Source: Thermofilum sp. (GTDB lineage Archaea; Thermoproteota; Thermoprotei; Thermofilales; Thermofilaceae). Taken from it: a DNA stretch of 64,000 nt. Below the pieces are notes generated by a model. It had not been told where the DNA came from. It worked only from the letters and a program-made list of their open reading frames with translations, and did not search any database. The translations under genes and the position numbers were made by a program. The stretch lies in NCBI GenBank assembly GCA_038741495.1, contig JAVYKX010000001.1, positions 428,918 to 492,917 of the forward strand, in the 5' to 3' direction. This document shows, piece after piece, positions 7,247 through 16,436 of this stretch (position 1 is the stretch's first letter; every line of letters starts with the position of its first letter).

Positions 7247-7846
7247 CTAGCGCCAGTGGGCTGCGACGGCGATGAGAGCGCCCACTGCGATCACGACGGC
7301 TCCCACGTACTCGGCTACGGCTACCGACGGCCACCGGACCGTAGCTTCAACGAGGTAGCCGAGCGGTGTGGGGAGGAGCCCGAGCAGGAGGAGGACTATG
7401 CCCGGTGTACGCCTCTTCTCCGCGAGCAGCGCGAGGCCGAGCGCCGTCGAGGCTAGGAAGGATTGGACGTAGAACCAGGTGGATACGAAAGTGTGCGGCC
7501 TTGTCCCGCCCGGGTAGACGCCGACGAGAGCAAGGAAGATTCCGGAAACGAAGTAGAGGCCGCAGGCGAAGGCTGCACCCTTGCTCCTCGACGCTAGCAG
7601 GAGGCCCAGCGAGAAGAGGCACATCATTGCTCCTAGCACGATTAAGCCGTAGTTGTAGATCCAGGGGTCTGTGGCTCTCGCCGCTCCTAGATCGCTGAAC
7701 GCGTGCCTGTAGAAGTCGAACCAAGGGTTTCGCGCCGCAGAGGCCAGTACGACTACGTGGAAGGCTGGAAAAGCTAGGGGACCTAGCATCATTAGAACCC
7801 TTGCCAGCTTTCTCGCATCCACGCCTTCCCTACGTGAAGCGTGCAA
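7247..7846 (-). CDS. DUF998 integral membrane protein
   Basis: A 199-residue protein with six predicted hydrophobic helices. The first loop motif PWFDFYRHAFSDLGA and the GVYPGGTRPH motif between helices mark the DUF998 family, whose function is unknown. A second member with the same motifs lies at 11678-12253 on the other strand; they agree over the full length, so this is an intragenomic paralog pair 3.8 kb apart in inverted orientation. No operon partner is seen: upstream is the promoter region shared with the TorD-like gene. Confidence 0.75.
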   Translation of the reverse strand: MHASRREGVDARKLARVLMMLGPLAFPAFHVVVLASAARNPWFDFYRHAFSDLGAARATDPWIYNYGLIVLGAMMCLFSLGLLLASRSKGAAFACGLYFVSGIFLALVGVYPGGTRPHTFVSTWFYVQSFLASTALGLALLAEKRRTPGIVLLLLGLLPTPLGYLVEATVRWPSVAVAEYVGAVVIAVGALIAVAAHWR

Positions 7847-8073
7847 ATGAACTTAGCGTCACGCGGAACTCTGGCCCGGGGTGGTGGGCGCTTCTTCGGC
7901 AGGGGCGGCGAAGACAAAGCCTTCACTCGAGCGTTAAGGATGCTACCTGCGGTAGAGGCTGGGGGTTGAAGAGAAGGCTTGAGGAGGCCAGAGAGGGCAG
8001 CCGAGCTCCTACCTAACGCGGCTGCTACCTCGCGCAGCCCTCAGTTTTTATACGTGGTGGGCAGGCGTTAAGC

Positions 8074-8739
8074 GTGCGCGAGGAGGAGTTCCACCGCGAG
8101 AGAGCGCTGCTCTATGAAGCCTTATCGCTCGCCTTTACGCACCCCACTTACGGTCAGACTCTGAAGCTCTTAGAGAATGTTGCTGAAAAGATTAGCAGGT
8201 GGAACGCCGTGTGGCGGGCTGTGCGCCCCGACCTTCCGCCAGCTTTCGCAGGCTCGTGGCTTGCCGCGCTGAGAGGGGATCGTACGAGGCTGCTGGAGGA
8301 GTACACGAGGCTTTTCGTGTTGAGTTCGCCGAAGCCCCTCTGCCCTCCTTACGAGTCTCTCTACCTGGGAGGTGCGTACCTCGCGGGGCCTAGATACGAG
8401 CACCTCTTAAGGTTGCTGGGATCAGCGGGGCTGGAAGTGAAGGAGGATGTCGGAGAGCCTGTAGAGCACGTTTCCGTGATGTTCGAGCTCATGAAGGCGC
8501 TCATACTGATGTACTTGGAAACAGGAGAGCTTCGCTTCACCTGCCTTCAGGCTCTTCTGGTGGAAGAGCATCTGAACGAGTGGATTCACGCTTTTGCCAG
8601 CTGCGTCGAGAGGAACACCAGCCTCGAGTGTTTCCGCGTGTCAGCGGAGCTAGCCAGAGAGCTGATCGCCGCCGACAGGAACCTCTTGAGGACTTTCAGC
8701 AAGAGGTGCGAGGAGGAGTACTTCAAGCCTCGCGGCTAG
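8074..8739 (+). CDS. TorD/DmsD-family chaperone for molybdopterin oxidoreductase
   Basis: A 221-residue all-helical protein. It has the TorD-family landmarks EEYTRLFV, CPPYESLYLGG (the Y-x-S stretch), and EPVEHVSVMFELM, the conserved E-P-x-D/E-H-x motif. These cytoplasmic chaperones bind the twin-arginine signal of a complex iron-sulfur molybdoenzyme and hold it until cofactor is loaded. The natural client here is the reductase at 12444, which has a Tat signal and is 3.7 kb away on the same strand, though not in the same operon. GTG 8074 is chosen as it begins at the first conserved helix. Confidence 0.78.
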   Translation: MREEEFHRERALLYEALSLAFTHPTYGQTLKLLENVAEKISRWNAVWRAVRPDLPPAFAGSWLAALRGDRTRLLEEYTRLFVLSSPKPLCPPYESLYLGGAYLAGPRYEHLLRLLGSAGLEVKEDVGEPVEHVSVMFELMKALILMYLETGELRFTCLQALLVEEHLNEWIHAFASCVERNTSLECFRVSAELARELIAADRNLLRTFSKRCEEEYFKPRG

Positions 8740-8938
8740 AGGTTGATGCAACTCCTCTCCTGTCGATTGACAAGAGAATCTTACTCGTAGCGGCGTCAAC
8801 GGGGAACCGTGGGGCCCCGCCCCACGCTCCCCGAGCGCTCAGCATGAGCGCTTTCTCGATGATGAATCCATCCGGCTTGCCGCCGAGAGTGGCTTTAAAG
8901 TAGATAACTTTAAGTAGAAGTATGCTGATTTTCGCATT

Positions 8939-9181
8939 GTGAGTAAAGTAAAAGTCACGAGAAGCTACCAGGTTACTCTCCCGAAGGATGTTCGTGAAGC
9001 TGTCGGTATCGAGGTTGGAGACTACCTGGAAGTTTACGTGGATGAGAGGGGCAGGATAGTCATGGAGAAGGTGAGGAGGAATAGGTTGAGGCTGTCATCA
9101 GGCAGGAAGCTCACCCCCGAGGAAATCGACGATGTAATCGTGAGGGGGCTAGGTGAGGCGCTTGCAGGAGGCGGTGATTGA
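8939..9181 (+). CDS. AbrB/VapB-type antitoxin
   Basis: An 80-residue antitoxin from GTG 8939. The AbrB domain is textbook: KVKVTRSYQVTLPKDVREAV then VGDYLEVYVDERGRIVMEKV. The C-terminal half is helical and acidic and ends in Gly. An AT-rich element (AACTTTAAGTAG, about 8904-8915) lies 25-30 bases ahead of the start, so the mRNA is probably leaderless. It overlaps the toxin gene by about 29 bases. Confidence 0.85.
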   Translation: MSKVKVTRSYQVTLPKDVREAVGIEVGDYLEVYVDERGRIVMEKVRRNRLRLSSGRKLTPEEIDDVIVRGLGEALAGGGD

Positions 9182-9578
9182 TACAAATGTTCTCGTCTAC
9201 GACACCTTCAGCGACTCCATCTACCACGAGCAGGCTGCGCGGCTGCTAGACAGCTTAGACGCCTGGGTGATACCGCTGATCGTTATCTACGAGCTCGTTT
9301 GGTTCCTGAAGGGGTTCTCGCTAGAAGCGCGAATCGTTCGCGAGAAGGTGCTAGACTACGCGGGCGATGAGAGGGCTATCATCGCGTGCGAGGGTGTTGA
9401 AGGAGTTCGCTGGGCGCTTAACACGCTGGTTGAGGAGGGGGCGTCCGTTGCTCGCTTCAACGATAAAGTCGTGCTATCGGTTGCGGCTCGAAGAGGGGTT
9501 CCACTAGCGACTTTCGACGCGAGGTTGAGGAAGCAGGCTGAGAGAGTAGGCATCGACGTTCTGCCGGAGAGGTTGTAG
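9153..9578 (+). CDS. VapC-type PIN-domain toxin
   Basis: A PIN-domain RNase of up to 141 residues, with ligands in AVIDTNVLVYDT, VIYELVWFLKG, FNDKVVLSVAA and ATFDARLRKQA. All four acidic positions are present, so it should be active. Start may be GTG 9153 or GTG 9174; the latter begins just before the first catalytic Asp and is preceded by GGAGG. Close in sequence style to the VapC at 25031, with which it may share a recent ancestor. Confidence 0.85.
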   Translation: MRRLQEAVIDTNVLVYDTFSDSIYHEQAARLLDSLDAWVIPLIVIYELVWFLKGFSLEARIVREKVLDYAGDERAIIACEGVEGVRWALNTLVEEGASVARFNDKVVLSVAARRGVPLATFDARLRKQAERVGIDVLPERL

Positions 9579-9892
9579 CGCAGCGCCAGAGCTCGCGCTT
9601 ACAGTTTGTAGATCAAGAGAGTAAGATACTAACCTTAGCAGTCTAAGATGGTAAAAATACGATGGCCATGCGTCTACGGGGCCAGCAGAGCTATCGAGAA
9701 TGCTGGCATTAAAGCTGAAAGTGGTGGCGAAGGCCTTCGGGGAGGGCCGGTGGGTCGATGTCGCTGCCAGGAATCGTGCCGCTACAATATCCTATGCGAG
9801 GTCCCCGAAGAGTCCGTCAAAATTCGAGGTCCAACTCTGGAGAAGCACCCGGGTTCCGCGGCCGGGATGCTAGCTGAGAAGAAAGACCTGAG
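9579..9892. other. Gene-free stretch
   Basis: About 310 bases between a VapC gene and a minus-strand gene. An 82-codon open frame (9648-9896) and a 57-codon one (from about 9698) cross it on the plus strand, but neither resembles a known protein and their composition is not convincing. A short AT-rich piece near 9640 could be a promoter. Confidence 0.4.
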
Positions 9893-10648
9893 CTAGGTTA
9901 CTTTCACGTAGTCTACTTCCAGGTAAGCTCTAACTCTGTTCTCCTGAGTGAGGTGCCTGTAGACGCGGCCAGCGTCACGCCTGTTGTAACCGAAGACAGC
10001 GTTATCGATCCATATGTCGGCTCTCGCCCTGTACTCCTGCCCCCTCAGGGGCAGCGTAGCTACGTGGCGTCCGTCCACGTAGAAGCTCACAGCCCCCTCC
10101 CTCCACTCGACGCGGTAAACGTGCCACTGAGTTAAGTCGAGATCCTGGAGCGCCGGCTTACCCGAGTGGATGACTACCCCAAGCCGCCCTCTGGTCAGCC
10201 TGCTCACCAGGCTGAGCGCGGAGAGGGAGGGGCCGTACAGCTTCACAGGGTAGAGGTGGTTCTTAACCTGGGCGAAGAAGCCTTGAAGCATGTAGGGGCC
10301 CCTGCTCTTTAGGTGGATGAACCAGATGGGCATGCTTATGTCGAATACCATCGAGTGGTTCCAGAAGCCCCACCCAGCTGAGCCGTAGTGTAGGCCCGCC
10401 ATCCTGATTTTCGCCTCAAAAGTCTTCCGGAACCAGGGCAGATCGTCGAACATACCATCCGAGATCTCAGCATTAGAGTAGTAGAGTGCCTCGGTGGGCC
10501 CTGAGAATATGCGCAAGATGCTGCCCTCGTGCTCGAAACCGGCGAAGTTGTCGCGCCGGTAGTGCCAGTAAGGGCTCATCTCCGCGAAGTCGTCGAAGAG
10601 CACACCGCTCTCGCGGGCCCTCTTCCTAAGCTCCTCGCCCGAGGCCAT
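9893..10648 (-). CDS. Concanavalin A-like lectin/glucanase-fold protein
   Basis: A 251-residue soluble protein without a signal peptide. The second half has the jelly-roll signature WHVYRVEWREGAVSFYVDG followed by RHVATLPL, typical of GH16/laminin-G-like domains, and it is rich in Trp, Tyr and Phe. The E-x-D-x-E catalytic motif of GH16 is not visible, so it is probably a binding protein or a divergent hydrolase rather than a standard glucanase. It stands alone with about 250 bases of gene-free DNA upstream. The fold is likely; the ligand is unknown. Confidence 0.55.
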   Translation of the reverse strand: MASGEELRKRARESGVLFDDFAEMSPYWHYRRDNFAGFEHEGSILRIFSGPTEALYYSNAEISDGMFDDLPWFRKTFEAKIRMAGLHYGSAGWGFWNHSMVFDISMPIWFIHLKSRGPYMLQGFFAQVKNHLYPVKLYGPSLSALSLVSRLTRGRLGVVIHSGKPALQDLDLTQWHVYRVEWREGAVSFYVDGRHVATLPLRGQEYRARADIWIDNAVFGYNRRDAGRVYRHLTQENRVRAYLEVDYVKVT

Positions 10649-10895
10649 ACAGCTCTACATCCTTCCGGCCATATATACGTGCTTCGAGCAACGCAAGCCA
10701 CATGCATGTTCCCGACTTTAGACAGGTCTCCGCGAGGAGCACGAACACTTGCTCCAGAGCTCTAAGCTCACTTCGCGTAGCGGTGCACAGTAACGCACTC
10801 AGCTACCAGGCTAAGGCGTAGAAGCGTAAGGAAGAACCTGAGGGAAAGGTAACCGCGAGCTCAGCCGCGCTCGCCCGCCGGATCCTAGCGCGGGC

Positions 10896-11537
10896 TTAAA
10901 GCTCTCCTTCCCACTCCTTCAAGAAGCGTGCGATAAACTCCTCCACGAACTTGTGCCTGCCTTCAGCTATCCTCCTTGCAGGCTCCGTGTTGAGTGTATC
11001 CTTGATCTTCAGTATCTTCTCGTAGAAGTGGTTGATCACAGTCTCGGAGCGGCCATCGTAGTCGCTCTTAGGCGGTATGGAGGGGTCGTGAAGCGGCACG
11101 TTGGCCCAACCTCCTCTCGCGAAAGCTCTCGCAACCCCGATAGCACCCAGCATGTCGAGCCTGTCGGCATCCTGCAGAACCTGTGCTTCCAGAGTTTCAG
11201 GCTTAATACCTTTCCTAAACCGGTGGACCCTGATGCAGTAGCACACCTGCTCGATCTTCTCCTGTGGGAAGCCCAGCTCACCCAGCAGCTTTCGGGCGAT
11301 CGCAGCCCCCTCTTCGGCGTGATCCCTCACGGCCCCCTCGTCCTCGAGAGCTCTGGCGACATCGTGGAGGAGCGCGGCAGCTTTCAGGACGTCGAGGTCG
11401 ATGGGCTCGCGGAGCTCGCGCGCTATCCTCAGCGACAGCTTGTACACTCGCTCAACGTGGCTTTTATCGTGGTGTGAGTGCCTGTAGTAGGGCTCGGCGG
11501 CTTCCCTCACTTTCTCGAAGAAATCCTCACCCAGCAC
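10896..11537 (-). CDS. HD-domain metal-dependent phosphohydrolase
   Basis: A 213-residue HD-superfamily protein. The ligands are visible in order: HHDKSHVERV (first His), ALLHDVARAL (the His-Asp doublet) and LQDADRLDMLG (the final Asp). The layout matches the YedJ/YpgQ-like branch of small HD hydrolases that act on nucleotides or phosphate esters. Cytoplasmic. It is divergent from the DUF998 gene at 11678, with about 140 bases between. Substrate cannot be told from sequence. Confidence 0.8.
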   Translation of the reverse strand: MLGEDFFEKVREAAEPYYRHSHHDKSHVERVYKLSLRIARELREPIDLDVLKAAALLHDVARALEDEGAVRDHAEEGAAIARKLLGELGFPQEKIEQVCYCIRVHRFRKGIKPETLEAQVLQDADRLDMLGAIGVARAFARGGWANVPLHDPSIPPKSDYDGRSETVINHFYEKILKIKDTLNTEPARRIAEGRHKFVEEFIARFLKEWEGEL

Positions 11538-11677
11538 GCTCGAGGAATCGCTGCAGAGGGTACAAGAACTTAGCTTTCACGTAAGCTTTCAGCCTGCAGC
11601 GTGCAGCGCCACCGCCCCGGCTGCAGAGGCTTGCAAGAGAGGGAAATGTTTTTGAGCGCTGGTTTTTCCTCCGCGTC

Positions 11678-12253
11678 GTGAGCAGGTACAAGCTTGAGAG
11701 AATTCTCCTACTGCTCGGCCCGCTAGCGTTCCCGGTGTTCCACCTAGTGCTGCTAGTAGCGGTTTCCCGTAACCCGTGGTTCAACTTCTTTGTCCACGCT
11801 TTCAGCGACCTCGGCGGCCCGAAGGCGTCTGACCCGTGGGTGTTCAACAACGGTTTAATTGCCCTCGGCTTCATGCAGTGCCTTTACTCTCTAGGCCTCC
11901 TCGCCAGAGCGAGGAGCAGGGGTGCCGCCTTCGCGTGCGGGCTCTGCTTCACAGCTGGTGTTTTCCTTGCCCTGATAGGAGTCTACCCGAGCGGTACGAA
12001 ACCCCACGCGTTTATCGCGATGTGGTTCTACCTTCAGGCTCTAATGGCTATGAGCGCTCTCGGGCTAGCGCTCCTCGTGGAAGGTAGGCGTGTGCCAGGA
12101 GCTCTCCTGCTCGCTCTAGGGCTTCTCCCGCTACCACTAGGTTACGCGGTTGAAATCACCGTAGGCTGGCCCTCCCTAGCTGTAGTAGAGTACGCTGGAA
12201 CGATCTTCATCGCCGGAGGGAGCCTAGTTGCGACGCTGGCTCACTGGAGCTGA
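11678..12253 (+). CDS. DUF998 integral membrane protein (second copy)
   Basis: A 191-residue membrane protein, full-length paralog of the one at 7247. Shared landmarks are LGPLAFP, NPWF, HAFSDLG, DPW, SRGAAFACGL or SKGAAFACGL, LALVGVYP or LALIGVYP, and AHW at the end. Six hydrophobic helices. GTG 11678 aligns with the paralog's conserved start region. No function is known for the family; the position before the psr promoter region is probably incidental. Confidence 0.75.
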   Translation: MSRYKLERILLLLGPLAFPVFHLVLLVAVSRNPWFNFFVHAFSDLGGPKASDPWVFNNGLIALGFMQCLYSLGLLARARSRGAAFACGLCFTAGVFLALIGVYPSGTKPHAFIAMWFYLQALMAMSALGLALLVEGRRVPGALLLALGLLPLPLGYAVEITVGWPSLAVVEYAGTIFIAGGSLVATLAHWS

Positions 12254-12394
12254 GAGTACCCCCGGCTTCATCGGGGAGAACGCGAGAGATACAGGTGCAG
12301 GAGCGAGAAGTTTCCTCTCGATCGACGAAGGGTGATTGTAAACAAATTGACATGTTTAGAATTGTATAAGTTGAGATGATGATGTGTAAATACC

Positions 12395-12443
12395 CGGGAT
12401 TATAATATAAATAGTATTTCGTCACCAATAAATAACGGTCGGC
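12395..12443 (+). promoter_or_regulatory. Promoter of the psr operon
   Basis: A run ATTATAATATAAATAG (12399-12414) is a strong archaeal TATA box in a 110-base AT-rich region. Counting about 26 bases on gives a start near 12433, ten bases before ATG 12444, so the leader is very short. Confidence 0.55.
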
Positions 12444-14939
12444 ATGGGAGCAAAGCTCGACCGAAGAAGCTTTCTGAAAATCATCGGGACTACAGCGGCA
12501 CTGGCCACCACGACGGCTAGCGGCTCCCTGAGACTTCTAAAACCTCAGGAAGATGTACGGGCTCAGGCAGCCGCCAAGCAGGTGCCCTCGATATGCATGA
12601 TGTGTCCAGCCTCGTGCCAGATACTCGTAGATGTTAGAGACGGAGTTGTGCGGAGAGTTGAGGGCAACCCGAAAGGACCTACAAGCCTCGGTAAGCTCTG
12701 CGCGAGGGGGCAGGCCGGGGTTTTCCGGCTATACAACCCCGATAGGCTGAAGAAGCCTCTCGTGAGGGCCGACGCGGCGAAGAAAGGCACGTGGGAGGGC
12801 TTCCGGGAAGCAAGCTGGGATGAGGCGCTGACAGAGGTTGCGAACCACCTTAAGAAGCTCGTGGAAGAGAAGAGAATTAAGGAGCTGGCGATACTGTACG
12901 GGTGGCCCACGAAGCTGAACTACGAAGCTTTCGTTAAGGCTTTCGCCTCTACCTTGGGCACGCCTAACACGATGGATATACCGACTTCGATGTGCTTCTT
13001 CCCGAAGGCGCTGGGCTGGTCCTCCGCTATGGGTGCCGGCGCACACACTCAGATCCTGACCGATTACGAGAACGTCAAGTACCTCATCGTCATCTGGAGA
13101 AACTTCTTCGGCAGCATCAGCATAGTGCACGCTACCAGAGCTGGGAGAAAGATTGGCAACTACAAGCTCGTTGTGCTCGACCCGAGGTTCAGCGAGACTG
13201 CCGCGAAAGCCGACGAGTGGATTCCGATCAAGCCCGGAACGGATCTCGCTTTCCTCCTGGCTCTGATAAACGTTGTGATCAGCGAGCGGCTCTACGACGA
13301 GGCTTTCCTCAGGGCTTTCACCAACGCTCCGATGCTTGTAGGAGAGGACGGGAAGCCTCTCACGGTCGGCGTCGAGGGTGGGAAGACCCGCTACCTCGTC
13401 TGGGACCTCGCGAAAGGTAAGGCTGTGAAGCACGAGGAAGCCCTCTTGCCGGCTCTAGAGGGCGAGTACGAGGTTGAGGGTAAGAAGGCTAAACCCGTCT
13501 TCCAGCTGCTGAAGGAGAAGGTGGCTAACTACACTCCCGAGTGGGCTGAGAAGATCACGGGCGTACCGGCTGACACTATACGCAGGATAGGTATCGAGTT
13601 CGGTAAGACTCGCCCCGCTGCTGTAGACTGCGGCTGGCACGGCCCCAAGTACAAGAACGCGACTATGACGTTCCGGGCTGCCGCGATCCTCAACGCTCTG
13701 GTCGGCGGGCTCATCAAGGATGGTGTGCTGCTGACGGGTGTCGGCGCTACGGCGACACCGCCGCCCGACGTGCCCGAGGATAACGTCGCCCGTGTCTGGG
13801 CGGCTCGCCAGAAGATCGGGCTCGCTGCAAAGGGCTTCACGTTCCAGTACCTACCCTACGTGATCAAGAACAAGGATCCCTACCCGATAAGCTCGCTCTT
13901 CCTGCTCTCCGCTAATGTGCTGGCTACGGCGCCCGACACCGCGGAGTGGATCAACGCCTTGAAAGCGTTGGAGAAGGTTTTCGTCGTGGATATCTACCCG
14001 ATGGACCATGTAGCCTACGCTGACGTCGTCCTGCCTGAGTCAGTGTACCTGGAGAAGGACGATCCTCTCTTCCCGCTCACCTACGCGCCAGCTGCAGGCT
14101 TCCAGACGAGGATCCAGGCTGTCAAGCCGGTCTTCGACACGAAGCACCAGATCGAGATTCTCGTCGAGATCCTGAAGAGGATGGGTGACGAGTACTACAC
14201 GAAGTACTTCAACGCGCTGGCGGGCGCGCTCGGGCTGGACGCGGGCAAGCTGAGGCAAGCCTACGAGAGCGAGGGAGTAGCGGGCATCAGGAGGCTGCAG
14301 GTTGAGGCGCGCAAGCTCTCGCTAGAGCAGCTCCTCTCCGACGGGTTCATCGTGACTAAGCCTCCGGCCACGCTCAGAAACGAGCTCGTGAACAACGTTC
14401 TCGCAGGGAAGCACATCACCCCCACCGGCCGCATCGAGCTGTTCAGCTTCTCACTCTACGGGATAGTGCAGAGACTTGGGCCGAGCCCCTACTGGGACCC
14501 GATCGTCGACTGGGCTCCCCCAGAGGTTCTCGACAAGGCTGACGGAGTCAACACGTTCTACTTGACGTACGGCAGGATACCGACAATGACCCAGACGAGC
14601 ACGTGCGACGAGCCGTTCCTGGTGAAGCTCACCCCGGACTGCCACCGGATGGTGTGGATAAACACGAAGGCGGCTGAGAGGCTAGGCATAAGGAACGGTG
14701 ACAAGGTTAGGATCGTGAGCCTGGCGACCAACCAGAGCGTCGAAGCAGTAGCCTACGTGACGGAGCTGATCAGGGAGGACTCGATCTGGTTCTCTTCAGA
14801 CTTCGCCTACCAGGGCCAGAAGCTAATCTTCTTCAAGCCTGGAGTGCCGCTTCACGTTCTCGTCGGGATCATGGCGGATCCCGTTTCGGGAGGTACTATG
14901 AGCCAGGAGGTTGTTGTTAGGGTTGAGAAGGTAGGGTGA
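12444..14939 (+). CDS. psrA: Molybdopterin oxidoreductase, polysulfide/thiosulfate reductase-type catalytic subunit
   Basis: An 831-residue catalytic subunit of the complex iron-sulfur molybdoenzyme family. It has a Tat signal (DRRSFLKIIG at residues 6-15), a 4Fe-4S motif with Cys51, Cys54, Cys58 and Cys86, a central region with SMCFFPKALGW where a Cys may be the metal ligand, and the C-terminal cofactor-binding domain (ERLGIRNGDKVRIVSLATNQ). It would reduce polysulfide, thiosulfate or elemental sulfur on the outer face of the membrane. The metal may be tungsten, given the tupABC locus at 58446. Followed by the iron-sulfur and membrane subunits in one operon. Sulfur reductase (SreA) or another respiratory substrate cannot be excluded. 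Confidence 0.82.
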   Translation: MGAKLDRRSFLKIIGTTAALATTTASGSLRLLKPQEDVRAQAAAKQVPSICMMCPASCQILVDVRDGVVRRVEGNPKGPTSLGKLCARGQAGVFRLYNPDRLKKPLVRADAAKKGTWEGFREASWDEALTEVANHLKKLVEEKRIKELAILYGWPTKLNYEAFVKAFASTLGTPNTMDIPTSMCFFPKALGWSSAMGAGAHTQILTDYENVKYLIVIWRNFFGSISIVHATRAGRKIGNYKLVVLDPRFSETAAKADEWIPIKPGTDLAFLLALINVVISERLYDEAFLRAFTNAPMLVGEDGKPLTVGVEGGKTRYLVWDLAKGKAVKHEEALLPALEGEYEVEGKKAKPVFQLLKEKVANYTPEWAEKITGVPADTIRRIGIEFGKTRPAAVDCGWHGPKYKNATMTFRAAAILNALVGGLIKDGVLLTGVGATATPPPDVPEDNVARVWAARQKIGLAAKGFTFQYLPYVIKNKDPYPISSLFLLSANVLATAPDTAEWINALKALEKVFVVDIYPMDHVAYADVVLPESVYLEKDDPLFPLTYAPAAGFQTRIQAVKPVFDTKHQIEILVEILKRMGDEYYTKYFNALAGALGLDAGKLRQAYESEGVAGIRRLQVEARKLSLEQLLSDGFIVTKPPATLRNELVNNVLAGKHITPTGRIELFSFSLYGIVQRLGPSPYWDPIVDWAPPEVLDKADGVNTFYLTYGRIPTMTQTSTCDEPFLVKLTPDCHRMVWINTKAAERLGIRNGDKVRIVSLATNQSVEAVAYVTELIREDSIWFSSDFAYQGQKLIFFKPGVPLHVLVGIMADPVSGGTMSQEVVVRVEKVG

Positions 14940-14944
14940 GAAAT

Positions 14945-15538
14945 ATGGTAAGGTACGCGATGGTGATAGATCTAAACAGGTGCATAGGCTGCGGCGCCTG
15001 CGTCATGGCCTGCATCACCGAAAACCGGAGAGAGCAGGCTATGAAGGCTATGGAGAGGGGCCTAGAGGAAGTCGAGAGGATGAAGCTGAGAACATACATC
15101 ACTAGGATCACTACGGGCAGGTACCCCCGCGCCGGGGTACTCTACATGCACATGATCTGCCAGCACTGCTCCAACCCGCCTTGCGTCTCCGTATGCCCCA
15201 CGGGCGCCAGCTACATCGGAGAAGGCGGCGTAGTGCTCGTGAACAAGGAGAAGTGTATTGGCTGCGAGTACTGCGTTCAGGCATGCCCCTACGGCGCCAG
15301 GTTCTGGGACTACTACATCAGGTCGATTGACAAGTGCACATTCTGCATCCACCGCGTGAAGGAGGGCCAGCAGCCAGCCTGCGTCACCACGTGCCCCTCG
15401 GGGGCTAGAGTCTTCGGAGACCTCGACGACCCGGAGAGCGAGGTTTCGAAAATCGTCGCTGCAGGGTCTACCGTGCAGATGAAGAGGGAGGAGGGCACCT
15501 CGCCCAACGTCTTCTACATCCTGCCCAGCAGGAGGTGA
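14945..15538 (+). CDS. psrB: Iron-sulfur electron-transfer subunit (four-cluster ferredoxin type)
   Basis: A 197-residue ferredoxin-type subunit with four Cys groups: CIGCGACVMAC, CQHCSNPPCVSVCP, CIGCEYCVQACP, and CTFCIHRV with CVTTCP. That is the PsrB/DmsB/NrfC pattern holding four 4Fe-4S clusters that pass electrons from the membrane quinol subunit to the catalytic subunit. ATG 14945 lies just after the stop of the catalytic gene; a GTG at 14936 overlapping that stop is the alternative. No signal of its own: it would be carried out with its partner. Confidence 0.87.
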   Translation: MVRYAMVIDLNRCIGCGACVMACITENRREQAMKAMERGLEEVERMKLRTYITRITTGRYPRAGVLYMHMICQHCSNPPCVSVCPTGASYIGEGGVVLVNKEKCIGCEYCVQACPYGARFWDYYIRSIDKCTFCIHRVKEGQQPACVTTCPSGARVFGDLDDPESEVSKIVAAGSTVQMKREEGTSPNVFYILPSRR

Positions 15539-15545
15539 TGGGGGT

Positions 15546-16394
15546 ATGATGCACCTTCAGGAGAGCTGGGGAATGAACGTTATCCTCGACCTATTCCTCG
15601 GTGGGATGGGAGCAGCTGCCTTCATCCTAGCGCTCTACGACTACCTGAAGGGGGAGCGCGAGCTCTCGCTGAAAGTGGCTTTCGCGGGAGTTATCTCGCT
15701 CATCCTCGGCCTCTTATTCCTGGTAAGCCACCTCGGCAAGCCTGAAGCAGCGTTCCACGTCTTCCTCTCCCCGAACACGAGTTCGGTGATGACTTACGGT
15801 GTATTCTTCAACATCCTATTCCTGGTCTTCGGAGGCCTCTTCGTGCTACCAGCGCTTTTGCCGAAGCTACCCTACTCCGGTAAGGCAGGCGCCATGAAGC
15901 TCCTCGGTGTCATCGGAGGGGTCTTCGCGCTCCTCGTGATGATCTACACAGGCTTCCTCATCGCCAGAACGAGCTACCCGCTCTGGAGGAACCCTGCGGT
16001 ACCCCTGCTCTTCGTGCTCACAGCCCTCTCCGCGGGAGCAGGCCTCTACATACTGGTTGCGGAAGCGCTGAAGAAAACTTTCCCGAGCAGGCTGATCAGC
16101 TTCTCCCTGCTCACCACCTTCCTGGCTTTCCTGGCGTTCACTTCGATGCTTCTGTTGGTCGACATAGCGCCCCTGGCTTACAGAGAATCAGTGCACTTCA
16201 TGCTTAGCGAGAACCTCGCCGCTACAATGCTCCTCTACTTAGTAGGCTTCGCGGCACCCTTCCTAGTATCCCTAGCGCAGAGAGGGAGGAGCTCCAAAGC
16301 CCTCACCCTCGTGCTAGCTCTAGCCCTGATCCTCCAGGCCCTGCTCTGCAGGTACCTCGTCGTGAGCTCCGCCTTCATGGAGCTCCCCTGGTAG
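15546..16394 (+). CDS. psrC: NrfD/PsrC-type membrane anchor subunit
   Basis: A 282-residue protein with eight or more hydrophobic helices. Early motifs HLQESWGMNVILDLFLGGMG and HLGKPEAAFHVFLSPNTSS are characteristic of the NrfD/PsrC family, where they lie near the quinone site. It anchors the complex and oxidises menaquinol. The start is ATG 15546 (a second ATG follows at once), seven bases after the preceding stop, so the three genes form a compact operon. A T-rich stop signal follows. Confidence 0.85.
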   Translation: MMHLQESWGMNVILDLFLGGMGAAAFILALYDYLKGERELSLKVAFAGVISLILGLLFLVSHLGKPEAAFHVFLSPNTSSVMTYGVFFNILFLVFGGLFVLPALLPKLPYSGKAGAMKLLGVIGGVFALLVMIYTGFLIARTSYPLWRNPAVPLLFVLTALSAGAGLYILVAEALKKTFPSRLISFSLLTTFLAFLAFTSMLLLVDIAPLAYRESVHFMLSENLAATMLLYLVGFAAPFLVSLAQRGRSSKALTLVLALALILQALLCRYLVVSSAFMELPW

Positions 16395-16403
16395 GGCACT
16401 TAA

Positions 16404-16428
16404 AATACGATTTTTTTCTTTCCCTTAG
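16404..16428 (+). terminator. T-rich transcription stop after the psr operon
   Basis: GATTTTTTTCTTTCCC begins 14 bases after the psrC stop. A poly-T run without a strong hairpin is the usual archaeal termination signal. The converging methyltransferase gene begins its 3' end at 16437. Confidence 0.5.
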
Positions 16429-16436
16429 GAGTCTTC

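Noticed and set aside
9648-9896. An 82-codon plus-strand frame between VapC and the lectin-fold gene
   Set aside because: Composition is not protein-like, there is no similarity to known proteins, and an alternative frame in the same place looks equally arbitrary.
12729-13433. A 234-codon minus-strand frame inside psrA
   Set aside because: Antisense shadow of a conserved gene.
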